64,000 nucleotides of DNA from Faecalicatena_A orotica (lineage in GTDB: Bacteria > Bacillota > Clostridia > Lachnospirales > Lachnospiraceae), in NCBI RefSeq assembly GCF_040545875.1, contig NZ_JBEPMR010000003.1; one strand, 5' to 3'. A program made the position numbers and the translations under genes. The first letter of the stretch is position 1, and each line of letters begins with the position of its first letter. This document shows positions 44,751 to 53,268 of the stretch, one piece after another. Below the pieces are notes generated by a model that ran no database searches, was not told where the DNA came from, and saw only the letters and a program-made list of their open reading frames with translations.

Positions 44751-45782
44751 CTATATAGTCGCTACCACATTACTGTTTTCATCTTGCTCTTTTATTGTCC
44801 AAGCTAGTTCAGTAATTATATCCATACATAATATGAGTTTTAAATTCATTTCTTTTGTATTGTAATTAGTTTGAATTCCATGACATATCATATGCCTTTT
44901 AGGTTGTTTAGACATATATCTCTTTCCTGATCCATAAGTCGTACCCAAAAAGTAATCTATTACTCTGTACCATGTAAATATTCCTCCGTCTTGTATGGAG
45001 ATTATTTGTGCAAGCATTACTTTTTCGCTATCATTTTTACAGTTTTCTAATTTAAAGACTTCTTTTATTTCTTGTTTTTCACTAAACGAGAGATCAAGAA
45101 CACCATTAGATTTATCATATAAATCTCTAATCATACCACTAAGCTGTGTTGCAAAAAGAGAACCAGCACACCCGTAATAACCTTGTTTATACGCCCCTAC
45201 TCCCTCTGATAAAAGAGCTATCCGTGCATTATTAAATGTACATACGTTATTAATATTTTCAAGAACCCCATCAATATAATCATCATCATAATAATCCATA
45301 ATGATTTGTTTCATTTTATCTACATTACAACTATTATTATTTTCACGATATGAATCTATTAACTTTGATCTCAATATAGAATTCGCCTCTAAATATATCG
45401 GGAAACCTATCTCGTCCGCTATCTCCATGAATAATATTTTGTCTGAAACGTCATGTATAATTTTGAATGATTCCACCACAGGTCTTACTATATCGAACGA
45501 AATATCGAACATTTTTTTTGTGAATTCTAAAATGGCTGAACTAATGCTATTAAAAGTTTTTTGATACATCAATGACATATCACACACAGGTTTTAACAGT
45601 ACTTGTACATCTGTCGCCGCTCTTATTACTGATTCCATAGATGTTTTCATTGTCGAGTTTATTAATTCCAGTGTCGAACTTGCCAATGATGTTTGTAAAG
45701 CATTTACTGGTGGTACTATATTTAAAGTTGAATTATAAACATTTATTTGATTAGATGTAGTGTTGATTTCGTATTTATCCAT
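44751..45782 (-). CDS. Hypothetical protein with HEPN-like R-x4-H motif
   Basis: This 343-residue protein has lower GC than its neighbours. The start is taken as the ATG at 45780-45782, just after a GGGGGG run; a TTG eight codons earlier is an alternative without a ribosome site. The N-terminal half is helical and Ser/Thr-rich. The C-terminus contains KRHMICHG followed by NTKEMNLKLILC. This arrangement of Arg296 and His301 is like the R-x4-H motif of HEPN ribonuclease domains and of abortive-infection-type proteins. No partner antitoxin is obvious. I infer a defence or stress function only weakly; the gene is otherwise unrecognised. Confidence 0.6.
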   Translation of the reverse strand: MDKYEINTTSNQINVYNSTLNIVPPVNALQTSLASSTLELINSTMKTSMESVIRAATDVQVLLKPVCDMSLMYQKTFNSISSAILEFTKKMFDISFDIVRPVVESFKIIHDVSDKILFMEIADEIGFPIYLEANSILRSKLIDSYRENNNSCNVDKMKQIIMDYYDDDYIDGVLENINNVCTFNNARIALLSEGVGAYKQGYYGCAGSLFATQLSGMIRDLYDKSNGVLDLSFSEKQEIKEVFKLENCKNDSEKVMLAQIISIQDGGIFTWYRVIDYFLGTTYGSGKRYMSKQPKRHMICHGIQTNYNTKEMNLKLILCMDIITELAWTIKEQDENSNVVATI

Positions 45783-45904
45783 TTGTCCCCCCATACTATT
45801 TAGCAAGCTGAATTTCTTAAAACATTTTCTTTTATTATTTTATCACAAGCTTGCCGACCACTCAACCACTACCGTACTACATATTGTATCATTTTTAATA
45901 TGCT

Positions 45905-46102
45905 TCAATTCGTTCCACTATATTTAGTATATAATAAAGGCACGGATAAATCCGCGCCTTTATTATTCAACTCTCGATCTTCTATCTGCTGGTTAATAGA
46001 ATGGATTTCTTTTTCACATTCTTCTAATAGCAATTTTGCCTTATCTCTTTTAGTGACTGCTAATGATATTTGTTCCTCTAATGATTTTGGTCTACGTGCC
46101 AT
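45905..46102 (-). CDS. Small MobC/DUF4315-like accessory protein (65 aa)
   Basis: This 65-residue protein begins MARRPKSLEEQISLA and continues as a charged coiled coil, like small proteins found next to relaxases in integrative elements. AAGGAG lies about 9 bases before its ATG. A strong hairpin (45938-45968) falls inside its 3' part, suggesting that the natural end was upstream and that the last residues are read-through. It is probably a leftover of a mobile element. Confidence 0.6.
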   Translation of the reverse strand: MARRPKSLEEQISLAVTKRDKAKLLLEECEKEIHSINQQIEDRELNNKGADLSVPLLYTKYSGTN

Positions 46103-46167
46103 AATAATTTACTCCTTAATTAGATAAACTATTTTAGTAAGTTACATCGCATATACAGTCTCACCCA

Positions 46168-46216
46168 CTTATATTTTCTTACGCCATTTGCGTAAAATTT
46201 TATAAGAAAATATAAG
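46168..46216. repeat. Nested palindrome
   Basis: A perfect 14-bp inverted repeat CTTATATTTTCTTA (46168-46181) pairs with 46203-46216. Inside it, TTACGC (46179-46184) pairs with GCGTAA (46190-46195). It lies between the accessory islet and metA. It may be an element end, a recombination site or an operator. Confidence 0.6.
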
Positions 46217-46316
46217 AATTTATGTCGTTTCCAGAACTAACGTTCCCATTTTTTATCTTTCTGTTTGACTAACCAAAATCCTCGCAAACCGCCAAAACAC
46301 GGGGTTTTGACACCTA

Positions 46317-47237
46317 TTAAAACGGCGTCCCATACAAATCATAAGGCGTCAGCTGGTAAACATAATAATTGAGCCAGTTCGTATATAGATTATTCGCATG
46401 TGCCCTCCATATCAATTCCGGCTTGTTCTCCGGATTATCGTCCGGATAATAATTGACAGGCACCTGGATATCCAGTCCCTTGCCTTTATCCCTCTTATAT
46501 TCCGTATCCAGTGTTATGCGGTCATATTCCGGATGTCCCATGACGAAAATCTGCCGCCCCTCCTGCGCCATGCAGAGGAAAACGCCCGCCTCTTTTGAGT
46601 CGGCCAGAATAGTTATCCTCTCATCCGCCTCCAGAAGTTCCTGCGGTACGGTCGTGTGTCTGGAATGAGGCGCATAAAAAATGTCGTCAAATCCCCTTAC
46701 GAGTGGAATCTTACGGTTTCTGACATGGTGGCGGAATACTCCGAACATTTTATGCGGGAGTTTTACTTTATCAATCCCGTAATGATAGTACAACCCTGCC
46801 TGTGCACCCCAGCACAGGTGTAGTGTTGAAGTAACGTTGGTTTTTGTCCACTCCATGATTTCCTTGAGTTCTTCCCAGTAGTCCACATCCTCGAAAGGCA
46901 TCTGTTCTACCGGGGCCCCTGTGATGATGAATCCGTCAAACTTTTTATTCCTGATATCACTGAACGCCTCATAAAATTTGTAAATATGGCTCGTTGATGT
47001 ATTCTTGGACACATGGCTGCCTACACGCACAAAAGTCACATCCACCTGCAGCGGCGTATTAGACAGGGACCGTAGAATTTGAAGTTCTGTATCTTCTTTT
47101 AAAGGCATCAGGTTCAAGAGCCCTATACTGATCGGACGGATATCCTGATGTGCAGCGCGGTACTCATCCATGACAAATATATTTTCCTGTTCCAGTATTT
47201 CTTTTACCGGCAAATCATTTTGTACTCTTATCGGCAT
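46317..47237 (-). CDS. metA: Homoserine O-acetyltransferase (MetA family)
   Basis: This 306-residue enzyme acylates homoserine in methionine synthesis. The catalytic Cys142 is in HLCWGAQ, and His235 and Glu237 are in GHPEYD. Residue 111 is Glu (APVEQMP). In the MetA family Glu111 goes with acetyl-CoA use, and Gly with succinyl-CoA use, so the product is predicted to be O-acetylhomoserine. The start has AAGGAG upstream and lies inside the 3' end of the preceding gene (23-base overlap), so expression is linked to it. No SAM riboswitch is visible. Confidence 0.95.
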   Translation of the reverse strand: MPIRVQNDLPVKEILEQENIFVMDEYRAAHQDIRPISIGLLNLMPLKEDTELQILRSLSNTPLQVDVTFVRVGSHVSKNTSTSHIYKFYEAFSDIRNKKFDGFIITGAPVEQMPFEDVDYWEELKEIMEWTKTNVTSTLHLCWGAQAGLYYHYGIDKVKLPHKMFGVFRHHVRNRKIPLVRGFDDIFYAPHSRHTTVPQELLEADERITILADSKEAGVFLCMAQEGRQIFVMGHPEYDRITLDTEYKRDKGKGLDIQVPVNYYPDDNPENKPELIWRAHANNLYTNWLNYYVYQLTPYDLYGTPF

Positions 47238-48696
47238 CTTTATTCTCCTTTTCTTCTTTCGTCTTCTGTTCTTTTATCTTCTGTTCTTTCCTATTATTTA
47301 GTTCATCCGAATTCCCCTGATCTTCCGGCTCTTTCTTATCCTTTGAATGTTCCCGGGGCTCCGCTACTTCGGGATTGTCATCAGAATGTACATATGTCCC
47401 GTCCGAATCTACAAAACTCCTCTCACCGTAAGAGCCCGTATCCGTAGGAAGCTTCTTTTTTTCCAGTCTGTGATTTACCAGCATGTTCACAATATAGTAG
47501 ATTACTGCAAAAGTCGGAACACCCAGAATCATGCCCACGAATCCAAACAGTCCCCCGCCTAACAGGATTGCAAACACTACCCAGAAAGCGGAAAGACCCG
47601 TGGAGTCCCCGAGGATCTTTGGTCCGATGATATTTCCGTCCAGCTGCTGTAAAATCAGGATAAAGATAATGAAATAAATTCCCATCTTCGGATCTGACAG
47701 CATAATTAGAATTGCACTCGGAATCGCTCCGATATATGGGCCGAAAAACGGGATGACATTTGTAACACCTACAATTACGCTGACGAGCAGTGTATAAGGC
47801 ATGTTTAAGACAGAAAGGCTGATAAAACACAAAACCCCGATAATAATAGAGTCGATAATCTTTCCTATGATAAACCCGCCAAATATTTCATTACTCTTGA
47901 TTGTCAGATGAAGAATCATGTTTGCATGTGAGGGCTTAAAAATTGCATATACCCCTTTTTTGCACTGGCTTGCAAACTGTTCTTTACTAAACAGGACATA
48001 AATCGATATAATAATCCCAATGAGTGCATTCAGTATTTCACTGACAATATTGATCACACCGACGGTCAGATTCGACATCACGATGTTGATCTGTGTCAGC
48101 AGGTCTGTACGCATCCAGTTCTGGACATAATCCGTGGCTTCCTTCAGGATATTCGTCAGCAGCTGATTCAGCGTTGTATTCTTCGTATTCATCTCCATGA
48201 TCGTATCAACAAGCTGGTTCAGCTGACTTGGAACCGTCACCACCATATCCCTGATGCTACGGTATAATTCTGGTATCATCATGTTAAACAGGGCAATGAT
48301 CACTAGGAGCAGGACCGCGACGGCCGCAAATATTCCCGTCCCCCGCGCAATCGCATGGATTTGGTTTGGCTTTGTTAATTTCTTTTCCAGAACAGGCTTT
48401 AAGTGTGCTTCCACAAATTTCACAATAGGGTTTAGAAGATACGCAATCCCCAGACCATAGACGACAGGTTTCAGAACGTGGAATATTTCCTTAAATACCC
48501 CGGATATGGCCGGAAGCCTAAGCAGGGCAAAATAAAAAACAATACAGGCAGCAATAACAACGAAAATTGTCATCCCCCTGCTGAACTTCTGCCTTAACTT
48601 GGACGGGCCGCTATTACCAAAAGAAGGTCTTGCCGCATAATAACCGCTGTTTTCTTTTTTTTGCTCTTTCTCCGGACTTTCTTTTAATTCGCTCAT
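47215..48696 (-). CDS. AI-2E family (YdiK/PerM-like) membrane permease
   Basis: This 493-residue protein has about eight membrane helices (residues 40-400), the family segment GLGIAYLLNPIVKF and a C-terminal charged tail rich in Lys/Glu. The family includes transporters of unclear substrate; the autoinducer-2 export role is shown only for some members. The tail overlaps the start of metA. The ribosome site (AAGGAAGG) is somewhat far from the ATG. Confidence 0.9.
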   Translation of the reverse strand: MSELKESPEKEQKKENSGYYAARPSFGNSGPSKLRQKFSRGMTIFVVIAACIVFYFALLRLPAISGVFKEIFHVLKPVVYGLGIAYLLNPIVKFVEAHLKPVLEKKLTKPNQIHAIARGTGIFAAVAVLLLVIIALFNMMIPELYRSIRDMVVTVPSQLNQLVDTIMEMNTKNTTLNQLLTNILKEATDYVQNWMRTDLLTQINIVMSNLTVGVINIVSEILNALIGIIISIYVLFSKEQFASQCKKGVYAIFKPSHANMILHLTIKSNEIFGGFIIGKIIDSIIIGVLCFISLSVLNMPYTLLVSVIVGVTNVIPFFGPYIGAIPSAILIMLSDPKMGIYFIIFILILQQLDGNIIGPKILGDSTGLSAFWVVFAILLGGGLFGFVGMILGVPTFAVIYYIVNMLVNHRLEKKKLPTDTGSYGERSFVDSDGTYVHSDDNPEVAEPREHSKDKKEPEDQGNSDELNNRKEQKIKEQKTKEEKENKDADKSTK

Positions 48697-48828
48697 TTTT
48701 TAATACAATTCCTTCCTTTTTACAGATATTATGATTATAGCGCGTTCCGCTTATTATAGTCAACCATGAAGCATCACTCCGGGGAAAGAATATTGTTCCT
48801 GAAAAAACAAAATATAGGTGGACTGCGT

Positions 48829-48867
48829 AAAAAAGCAGATACCGGTTCAAACCGGCACCTGCTTTTT
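48829..48867 (-). terminator. Rho-independent terminator after the DUF1540 gene
   Basis: A GCAG...CTGC stem enclosing a CCGG-rich hairpin (48831-48867) is followed by a U run on the minus strand. A T-run on the other end makes it nearly bidirectional. Confidence 0.8.
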
Positions 48868-48900
48868 CAATCTCCACTTTTACCAAGCGTTTTACTCTTC

Positions 48901-49242
48901 TCAGCCTTTGCACTTAAATGTTGCACATTCTGTTCCTTCACAATGACAGGCATTGCTTCCCTCTACGCTGATCTTACCGGCATGGCATTCACAGTTGTCG
49001 TTATACATACATTCTGTCGCTTTACAGTCGATGCAGCTGCAGTCTGAAGCCTTTCCTGTTACATCGCTGTAGCTGTTTGTATAACTATTGGAAACGCTGT
49101 CCCCTTTTCTCTCCTGGAAGCTGTCACAGCATGTTTCTCTTGCTGTTTTAGCCTGGTTTCCGCCTACCTGAATTTTATCAAGGTCACATAAAAACTGCTT
49201 ATTGTGTACACATGTCTGTACAGTACATTTTAATTCTGGCAT
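48901..49242 (-). CDS. DUF1540 Cys-rich protein
   Basis: This 113-residue protein has two DUF1540 modules, each with a conserved cysteine set: ELKCTVQTC with a later CCDSF, and CSCIDCKATEC with CNCECHAGK-like and CATFKC ends. The pattern suggests metal binding. The start is the ATG at 49240-49242 with GGAGG 7 bases upstream; an ATG two codons earlier is too close. It stands alone between thrS and the AI-2E gene. No function is established for the family. Confidence 0.88.
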   Translation of the reverse strand: MPELKCTVQTCVHNKQFLCDLDKIQVGGNQAKTARETCCDSFQERKGDSVSNSYTNSYSDVTGKASDCSCIDCKATECMYNDNCECHAGKISVEGSNACHCEGTECATFKCKG

Positions 49243-49300
49243 GATCATACCTCCTTCTTATTAATGAAATCAGTATCATTATGCCCCGCCGGTCCTGAAA

Positions 49301-51226
49301 TTATTCCTGTGTTTTCACTTCGCGCACAGTCTTTTTCGCGATTTCTTCCCTGATATCTGTAAGGAAAGAATCCAGTGTGCTCTGGCCTTCGTCACCTTCA
49401 AACCGGCTTCTGACTGATACAAGCCCGTCCTCTTCTTCTTTTGCCCCCACGACGAGCATATACGGAACCTTCTGCATCTGTGCCTCCCGGATCTTATATC
49501 CGATTTTTTCGGCACGCGTATCAAGCTCTGCCCGGATTCCCGCCGCAGCTAATGTATCCATGACTTTTTTGCCATAGTCCATATATTTGTCAGAAATCGG
49601 CAGTACCTTCACCTGTACCGGTGCAAGCCAGGTCGGGAATGCTCCTGCAAAATGTTCGATCAGAATACCGATAAAACGTTCGATTGAACCGAATGCAACA
49701 CGGTGAATCATGATCGGCCTGTGTTTTTCCCCGTCGGCCCCTGTATATTCCAGTTCAAAACGAAGCGGCAGCTGGAAGTCAAGCTGGATCGTACCACACT
49801 GCCAAGTTCTTCCAATGGAATCCTCCAGATGGAAATCAATCTTCGGTCCGTAGAATGCACCGTCTCCTTCATTTACCACATACGGAAGTCCCAGATCATC
49901 CAGCGCACCACGCAGGGCATCTGTTGCCATTTCCCAGTCTTCATCACTTCCCATGCTGTCTTCCGGACGGGTAGAGAGTTCCACATGGTACTTAAAGCCA
50001 AACAGACTGTAAACCTCGTCAATCAGTCTGGCAACGCCCTTGATCTCATCGCGGATCTGTTCCGGCATCATGAAGATATGGGCATCATCCTGCGTGAAAC
50101 AGCGGACTCTCATCAGTCCGTGGAGCTGTCCGGACTTTTCATGGCGGTGTACAAGGCCAAGTTCTCCCATACGAAGAGGAAGGTCGCGGTAAGAACGCGG
50201 TTCTGACTGGTAAGCCAGAATTCCTCCCGGACAGTTCATCGGTTTGATGGCAAAATCTTCCTCGTCAATTACCGTTGTATACATATTGTCTTTATAGTGG
50301 TCCCAATGTCCTGATGTCTCCCAGAGGTGGCGGCTCAGCATGATCGGGGTTGCAATCTCCACATAGCCGTTTCTTAAGTGAATCTCTCTCCAGTAATCAA
50401 GCAGGGTATTTTTCAAAACCATTCCTTTTGGAAGGAAGAATGGGAATCCCGGTCCTTCATCCCTCATCATGAAAAGTCCAAGCTCTTTCCCAAGTTTTCT
50501 GTGGTCACGCTTCTTTGCTTCTTCCAGCATGGTCAGATACTCATCCAGTTCTGCCTTTTTTGGATACGCCGTGCCATAAATCCTCTGGAGCATCTTGTTC
50601 TTTTCGCTCCCCCGCCAGTAAGCGCCGGCAAGGCTTGTAAGCTTGAATGCCTTTACTGGTTTCGTAGTCATCAGGTGCGGACCTGCACACAGGTCTGTAA
50701 ACTCTCCCTGGGAATAGAAGCTGATGACTGCATCTTCCGGCAGATCTTCAATCAGTTCTACTTTATATGGTTCGTCTTTTTCTTTAAAATATGCGATAGC
50801 CTCTTCCCTTGGCTTCGTATACTGCTCAATTGGAAGATTTTCCTTTACAATTTTTTTCATTTCGGCTTCAATCTTTGTCAGGTCTTCCGCAGTCAGTGGA
50901 GTTTCTCTGTCAATATCATAATAAAATCCGTCTGCCACTGAAGGTCCGATCGCAAGCTTTGTATCCGGATATAATCTCTTGACTGCCTGTGCCAAGATAT
51001 GAGACGCAGTATGGCGGAACGCGCCCTTTCCTTTCTCATCCTGGAATGTCAGGATACTCAGTTCACAGTCCTGGTCAACCATCGTTCTTAAGTCAACGAC
51101 TTCTCCGTTGATTTCGCCGGCCGTTGCGACCCTTGCAAGGCCTTCGCTGATATCAGCCGCAATCTCGATTACGGATTTGCTCTCTGCATATTCTCTGCTG
51201 GATCCATCTTTTAATGTAATCTTCAT
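49301..51226 (-). CDS. thrS: Threonyl-tRNA synthetase
   Basis: This 641-residue class II synthetase has an N-terminal TGS domain (1-62), the editing domain (HTASH and DLCAGPH motifs), the catalytic core with zinc ligands (MNCPGG and later His), and a C-terminal anticodon-binding domain (about 535-635). The length is standard. The start has GAGG upstream. It follows the aldo/keto reductase gene by 30 bases and has no leader of its own there, so it depends on the T-box upstream of that gene. Confidence 0.98.
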   Translation of the reverse strand: MKITLKDGSSREYAESKSVIEIAADISEGLARVATAGEINGEVVDLRTMVDQDCELSILTFQDEKGKGAFRHTASHILAQAVKRLYPDTKLAIGPSVADGFYYDIDRETPLTAEDLTKIEAEMKKIVKENLPIEQYTKPREEAIAYFKEKDEPYKVELIEDLPEDAVISFYSQGEFTDLCAGPHLMTTKPVKAFKLTSLAGAYWRGSEKNKMLQRIYGTAYPKKAELDEYLTMLEEAKKRDHRKLGKELGLFMMRDEGPGFPFFLPKGMVLKNTLLDYWREIHLRNGYVEIATPIMLSRHLWETSGHWDHYKDNMYTTVIDEEDFAIKPMNCPGGILAYQSEPRSYRDLPLRMGELGLVHRHEKSGQLHGLMRVRCFTQDDAHIFMMPEQIRDEIKGVARLIDEVYSLFGFKYHVELSTRPEDSMGSDEDWEMATDALRGALDDLGLPYVVNEGDGAFYGPKIDFHLEDSIGRTWQCGTIQLDFQLPLRFELEYTGADGEKHRPIMIHRVAFGSIERFIGILIEHFAGAFPTWLAPVQVKVLPISDKYMDYGKKVMDTLAAAGIRAELDTRAEKIGYKIREAQMQKVPYMLVVGAKEEEDGLVSVRSRFEGDEGQSTLDSFLTDIREEIAKKTVREVKTQE

Positions 51227-51256
51227 TCTTTTTCCTCTCTTTTCCTATTTTATTTT

Positions 51257-52105
51257 TTATACTCTTTCCCTGTCCGGATGTTCTCCTGACCATCCTGTCT
51301 GTGGCATTGTTGCCAGCCTGTACATGTCTTCCATAGTAATTTCGAAATCAAATATATCCTGATTCTGTTTCATCCGCTCTATCGAGGAAGACTTCGGAAG
51401 CGGTATGACATTCCTCTGGAGTGCATACCTGAGACAGAGCTGGGCAGCAGAAACCCCGTATTTTTCTGCCAGCTCAAGGATAAGGGATTCTTCCGATAAG
51501 CGCGCCCTGCCCAGAGGGCTCCATGCCTGAACCTGAATCCCCTTATCCTGACAATAAGAAAGGACAGCCTCCTGTGAATATCCGGGATGGAATTCGATCT
51601 GGTCCACTGCCGGGTATATCTCACAGTTCTGCCAGATATTCTCAATATGGTGCGGCAGGAAATTACTCACCCCGATTGCACGGATCAGCCCTTCCTTATA
51701 CAGTTCCTCCATTGCCTTCCATGTATCCAGATCCAGTGCCTTCCAATCTGTGTATCCCGGCTCGGGCAGCGGCCAGTGGATCAGGTAAAGATCCAGATAA
51801 TCCGTTCCCAGCCTGTCCAGTGTGGCATGAAACGCCTTCTTCGTGTTCTCATACCCCATCTCATCCTTCCATACCTTAGATGCAATAAAGAATTCGTCCC
51901 TTGGAATTCCGCTGTTTTCCATCGCCTCTTTCAGATATGCTTCCGTTCCATAGAAAGACGCCGTATCAAAATATCGGTATCCTGCCTCTATCGCGGTACC
52001 GATCACCCCGGCAGTCTTCCCTTCTGCCGCTTTATAGGTGCCGAATGCGACACAGGGGATTTTTACACGATTATTCAATTCAAAACTATCATAAATACTT
52101 TTCAA
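51257..52105 (-). CDS. Aldo/keto reductase
   Basis: This 282-residue NADPH-dependent reductase has the catalytic tetrad Asp and Tyr in GYRYFDTASFYG, Lys in IASKVW and His in LIHWPLP. The start is TTG at 52103-52105 with GGAG 7 bases upstream; no in-frame ATG lies nearby. It sits between the T-box leader and thrS, so it is expected to be induced by uncharged tRNA along with thrS, which is unusual for this enzyme family. The substrate is unknown. Confidence 0.92.
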   Translation of the reverse strand: MKSIYDSFELNNRVKIPCVAFGTYKAAEGKTAGVIGTAIEAGYRYFDTASFYGTEAYLKEAMENSGIPRDEFFIASKVWKDEMGYENTKKAFHATLDRLGTDYLDLYLIHWPLPEPGYTDWKALDLDTWKAMEELYKEGLIRAIGVSNFLPHHIENIWQNCEIYPAVDQIEFHPGYSQEAVLSYCQDKGIQVQAWSPLGRARLSEESLILELAEKYGVSAAQLCLRYALQRNVIPLPKSSSIERMKQNQDIFDFEITMEDMYRLATMPQTGWSGEHPDRERV

Positions 52106-52182
52106 ATTCCCACTCCTTTCAAGATAAGCTCATTTTTATAATAAGAAATAAAAATAAAGTTTCGCCTATGAAATAAAAAAGA

Positions 52183-52425
52183 GTCCCTCCCTGTAAAAAA
52201 TACAGAAAGGGACGAGTCATCAAAAGCCTCGCGGTTCCACCCTAATTGAGCTGGCAGATATGTGCCAGAACCACTTCATAGTTGATGGTAACGGAATCAC
52301 CGGACTGTTTTCAGCCGCTCGGAGGTAGTTTTCAAATGTTTCCACGATAGGAAGCTTCCAGCCGGGGCTTTCCCTCTCTGTATCCTTTCACATTCTACTC
52401 GTCTCGTCATCGCATTCATTTATTA
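52183..52425 (-). promoter_or_regulatory. T-box leader (aldo/keto reductase-thrS)
   Basis: On the minus strand the T-box sequence GGTGGAACCGCG (52230-52241) follows a Stem I region with the conserved GGCTGGAAGCTTCC-type loop. A terminator hairpin with a U run ends the leader (about 52183-52220). Thr codons (ACC) occur where the specifier is expected, but I could not fix the specifier triplet with certainty. It would raise thrS expression when tRNA-Thr is uncharged. Confidence 0.9.
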
Positions 52426-53022
52426 CTATTTCGAATCTAGGTCCATTATAACATCACGGTTATTTTTGTCAACCAGATTTTCGTAATCGAGTCCCGGTGT
52501 TCTTCTTTCCCTCACTATACGGCCCGCCTTTATGAGATTCCTAAAGATCAGCCGTGTAAGAGGGCCTGCTGCGAACAGGTTCCAGAGCAGCGCCATCGGA
52601 AAGTTTTTAATCACGGTCCCGGCCCATATGGCCGGAAGCTGGCTGACTGGTGCGTGTGCCAGTATGACATTAAACAGAATTGCGGCAACCAGACTCATCG
52701 TCGGGCACATCACCAGCACGGTACAGCCCGAAATCATGAGCGTGATATAGAACGGATTATCCTGCCCGTGGCGGATGACCCGTTCGGCAAGTTTGTGTCC
52801 GAGCCGGTTCCCCCACAGGTTTGAAAAAATGAATACAAAAATCCACATATATGCGGCCTCGACCAGTGCATCCAGAAATACCCTGTTTGTCATATTGCTG
52901 AACCCGCCAGGCATGGTATGGTAGCCCATCTTTACAGCTATATTGTATACTTCCATACCATATGCCATTGTAATGGACATCAACACTCCAAATAAAATTC
53001 CCTGTAATCTTGTTTTTGGCAT
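52426..53022 (-). CDS. DUF2798 membrane protein
   Basis: This 198-residue protein has two repeats of the DUF2798 module (LQGILFGVLMS and, after a linker, ITLMISGCTVLVMC), each with two membrane helices. The start is the ATG at 53020-53022 with GGAGG 9 bases upstream; a longer reading adds 17 codons and lacks a site. Function is unknown. It is preceded by a structured leader with terminator (53097-53210). Confidence 0.85.
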   Translation of the reverse strand: MPKTRLQGILFGVLMSITMAYGMEVYNIAVKMGYHTMPGGFSNMTNRVFLDALVEAAYMWIFVFIFSNLWGNRLGHKLAERVIRHGQDNPFYITLMISGCTVLVMCPTMSLVAAILFNVILAHAPVSQLPAIWAGTVIKNFPMALLWNLFAAGPLTRLIFRNLIKAGRIVRERRTPGLDYENLVDKNNRDVIMDLDSK

Positions 53023-53096
53023 AAAATAAGTCCTCCTTTTTTTATTCCCGCGGGCAATGAGCCAGACGGACATGCCTGCGGAGTATTTTTTTTAAT

Positions 53097-53217
53097 AAAA
53101 AGAAAAAGGCGGTAATCTTTGAGGGTTGCTCATAGACTACGCCTTACAGACTTATTTCTATAGTTACCAGTTTCCGGTCCGGCCGGAAGATTACACCGAT
53201 TTCCTGTTTGCATTAAT
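53097..53217 (-). ncRNA. Structured leader RNA with terminator/antiterminator (unassigned riboswitch-like)
   Basis: The leader begins just after a consensus promoter and ends in a long terminator hairpin (53108-53143) with a U-rich tail. A segment near its 5' end (53190-53197 region, AAGATTAC) is complementary to 8 bases of the terminator (GTAATCTT at 53112-53119), so mutually exclusive pairing is possible. The middle (GGTGTAATC, CCGGCCGGACCGG, ACTGGTAAC) recalls the core of cobalamin riboswitches but lacks a proper B12 box. It precedes the DUF2798 gene. Confidence 0.55.
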
Positions 53218-53245
53218 ATTTTAACAGTTTCTCAAAATTTGTCAA
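53218..53245 (-). promoter_or_regulatory. Promoter of the DUF2798 leader
   Basis: On the minus strand, a perfect -35 box TTGACA (53240-53245), 16 bases and TAAAAT (53218-53223). Confidence 0.65.
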
Positions 53246-53268
53246 CCACTTTCCGCGATGAAGGAATG

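Noticed and set aside
46238..47237. SAM riboswitch for metA
   Set aside because: No S-box core is seen. metA begins inside the upstream gene, so it has no leader.
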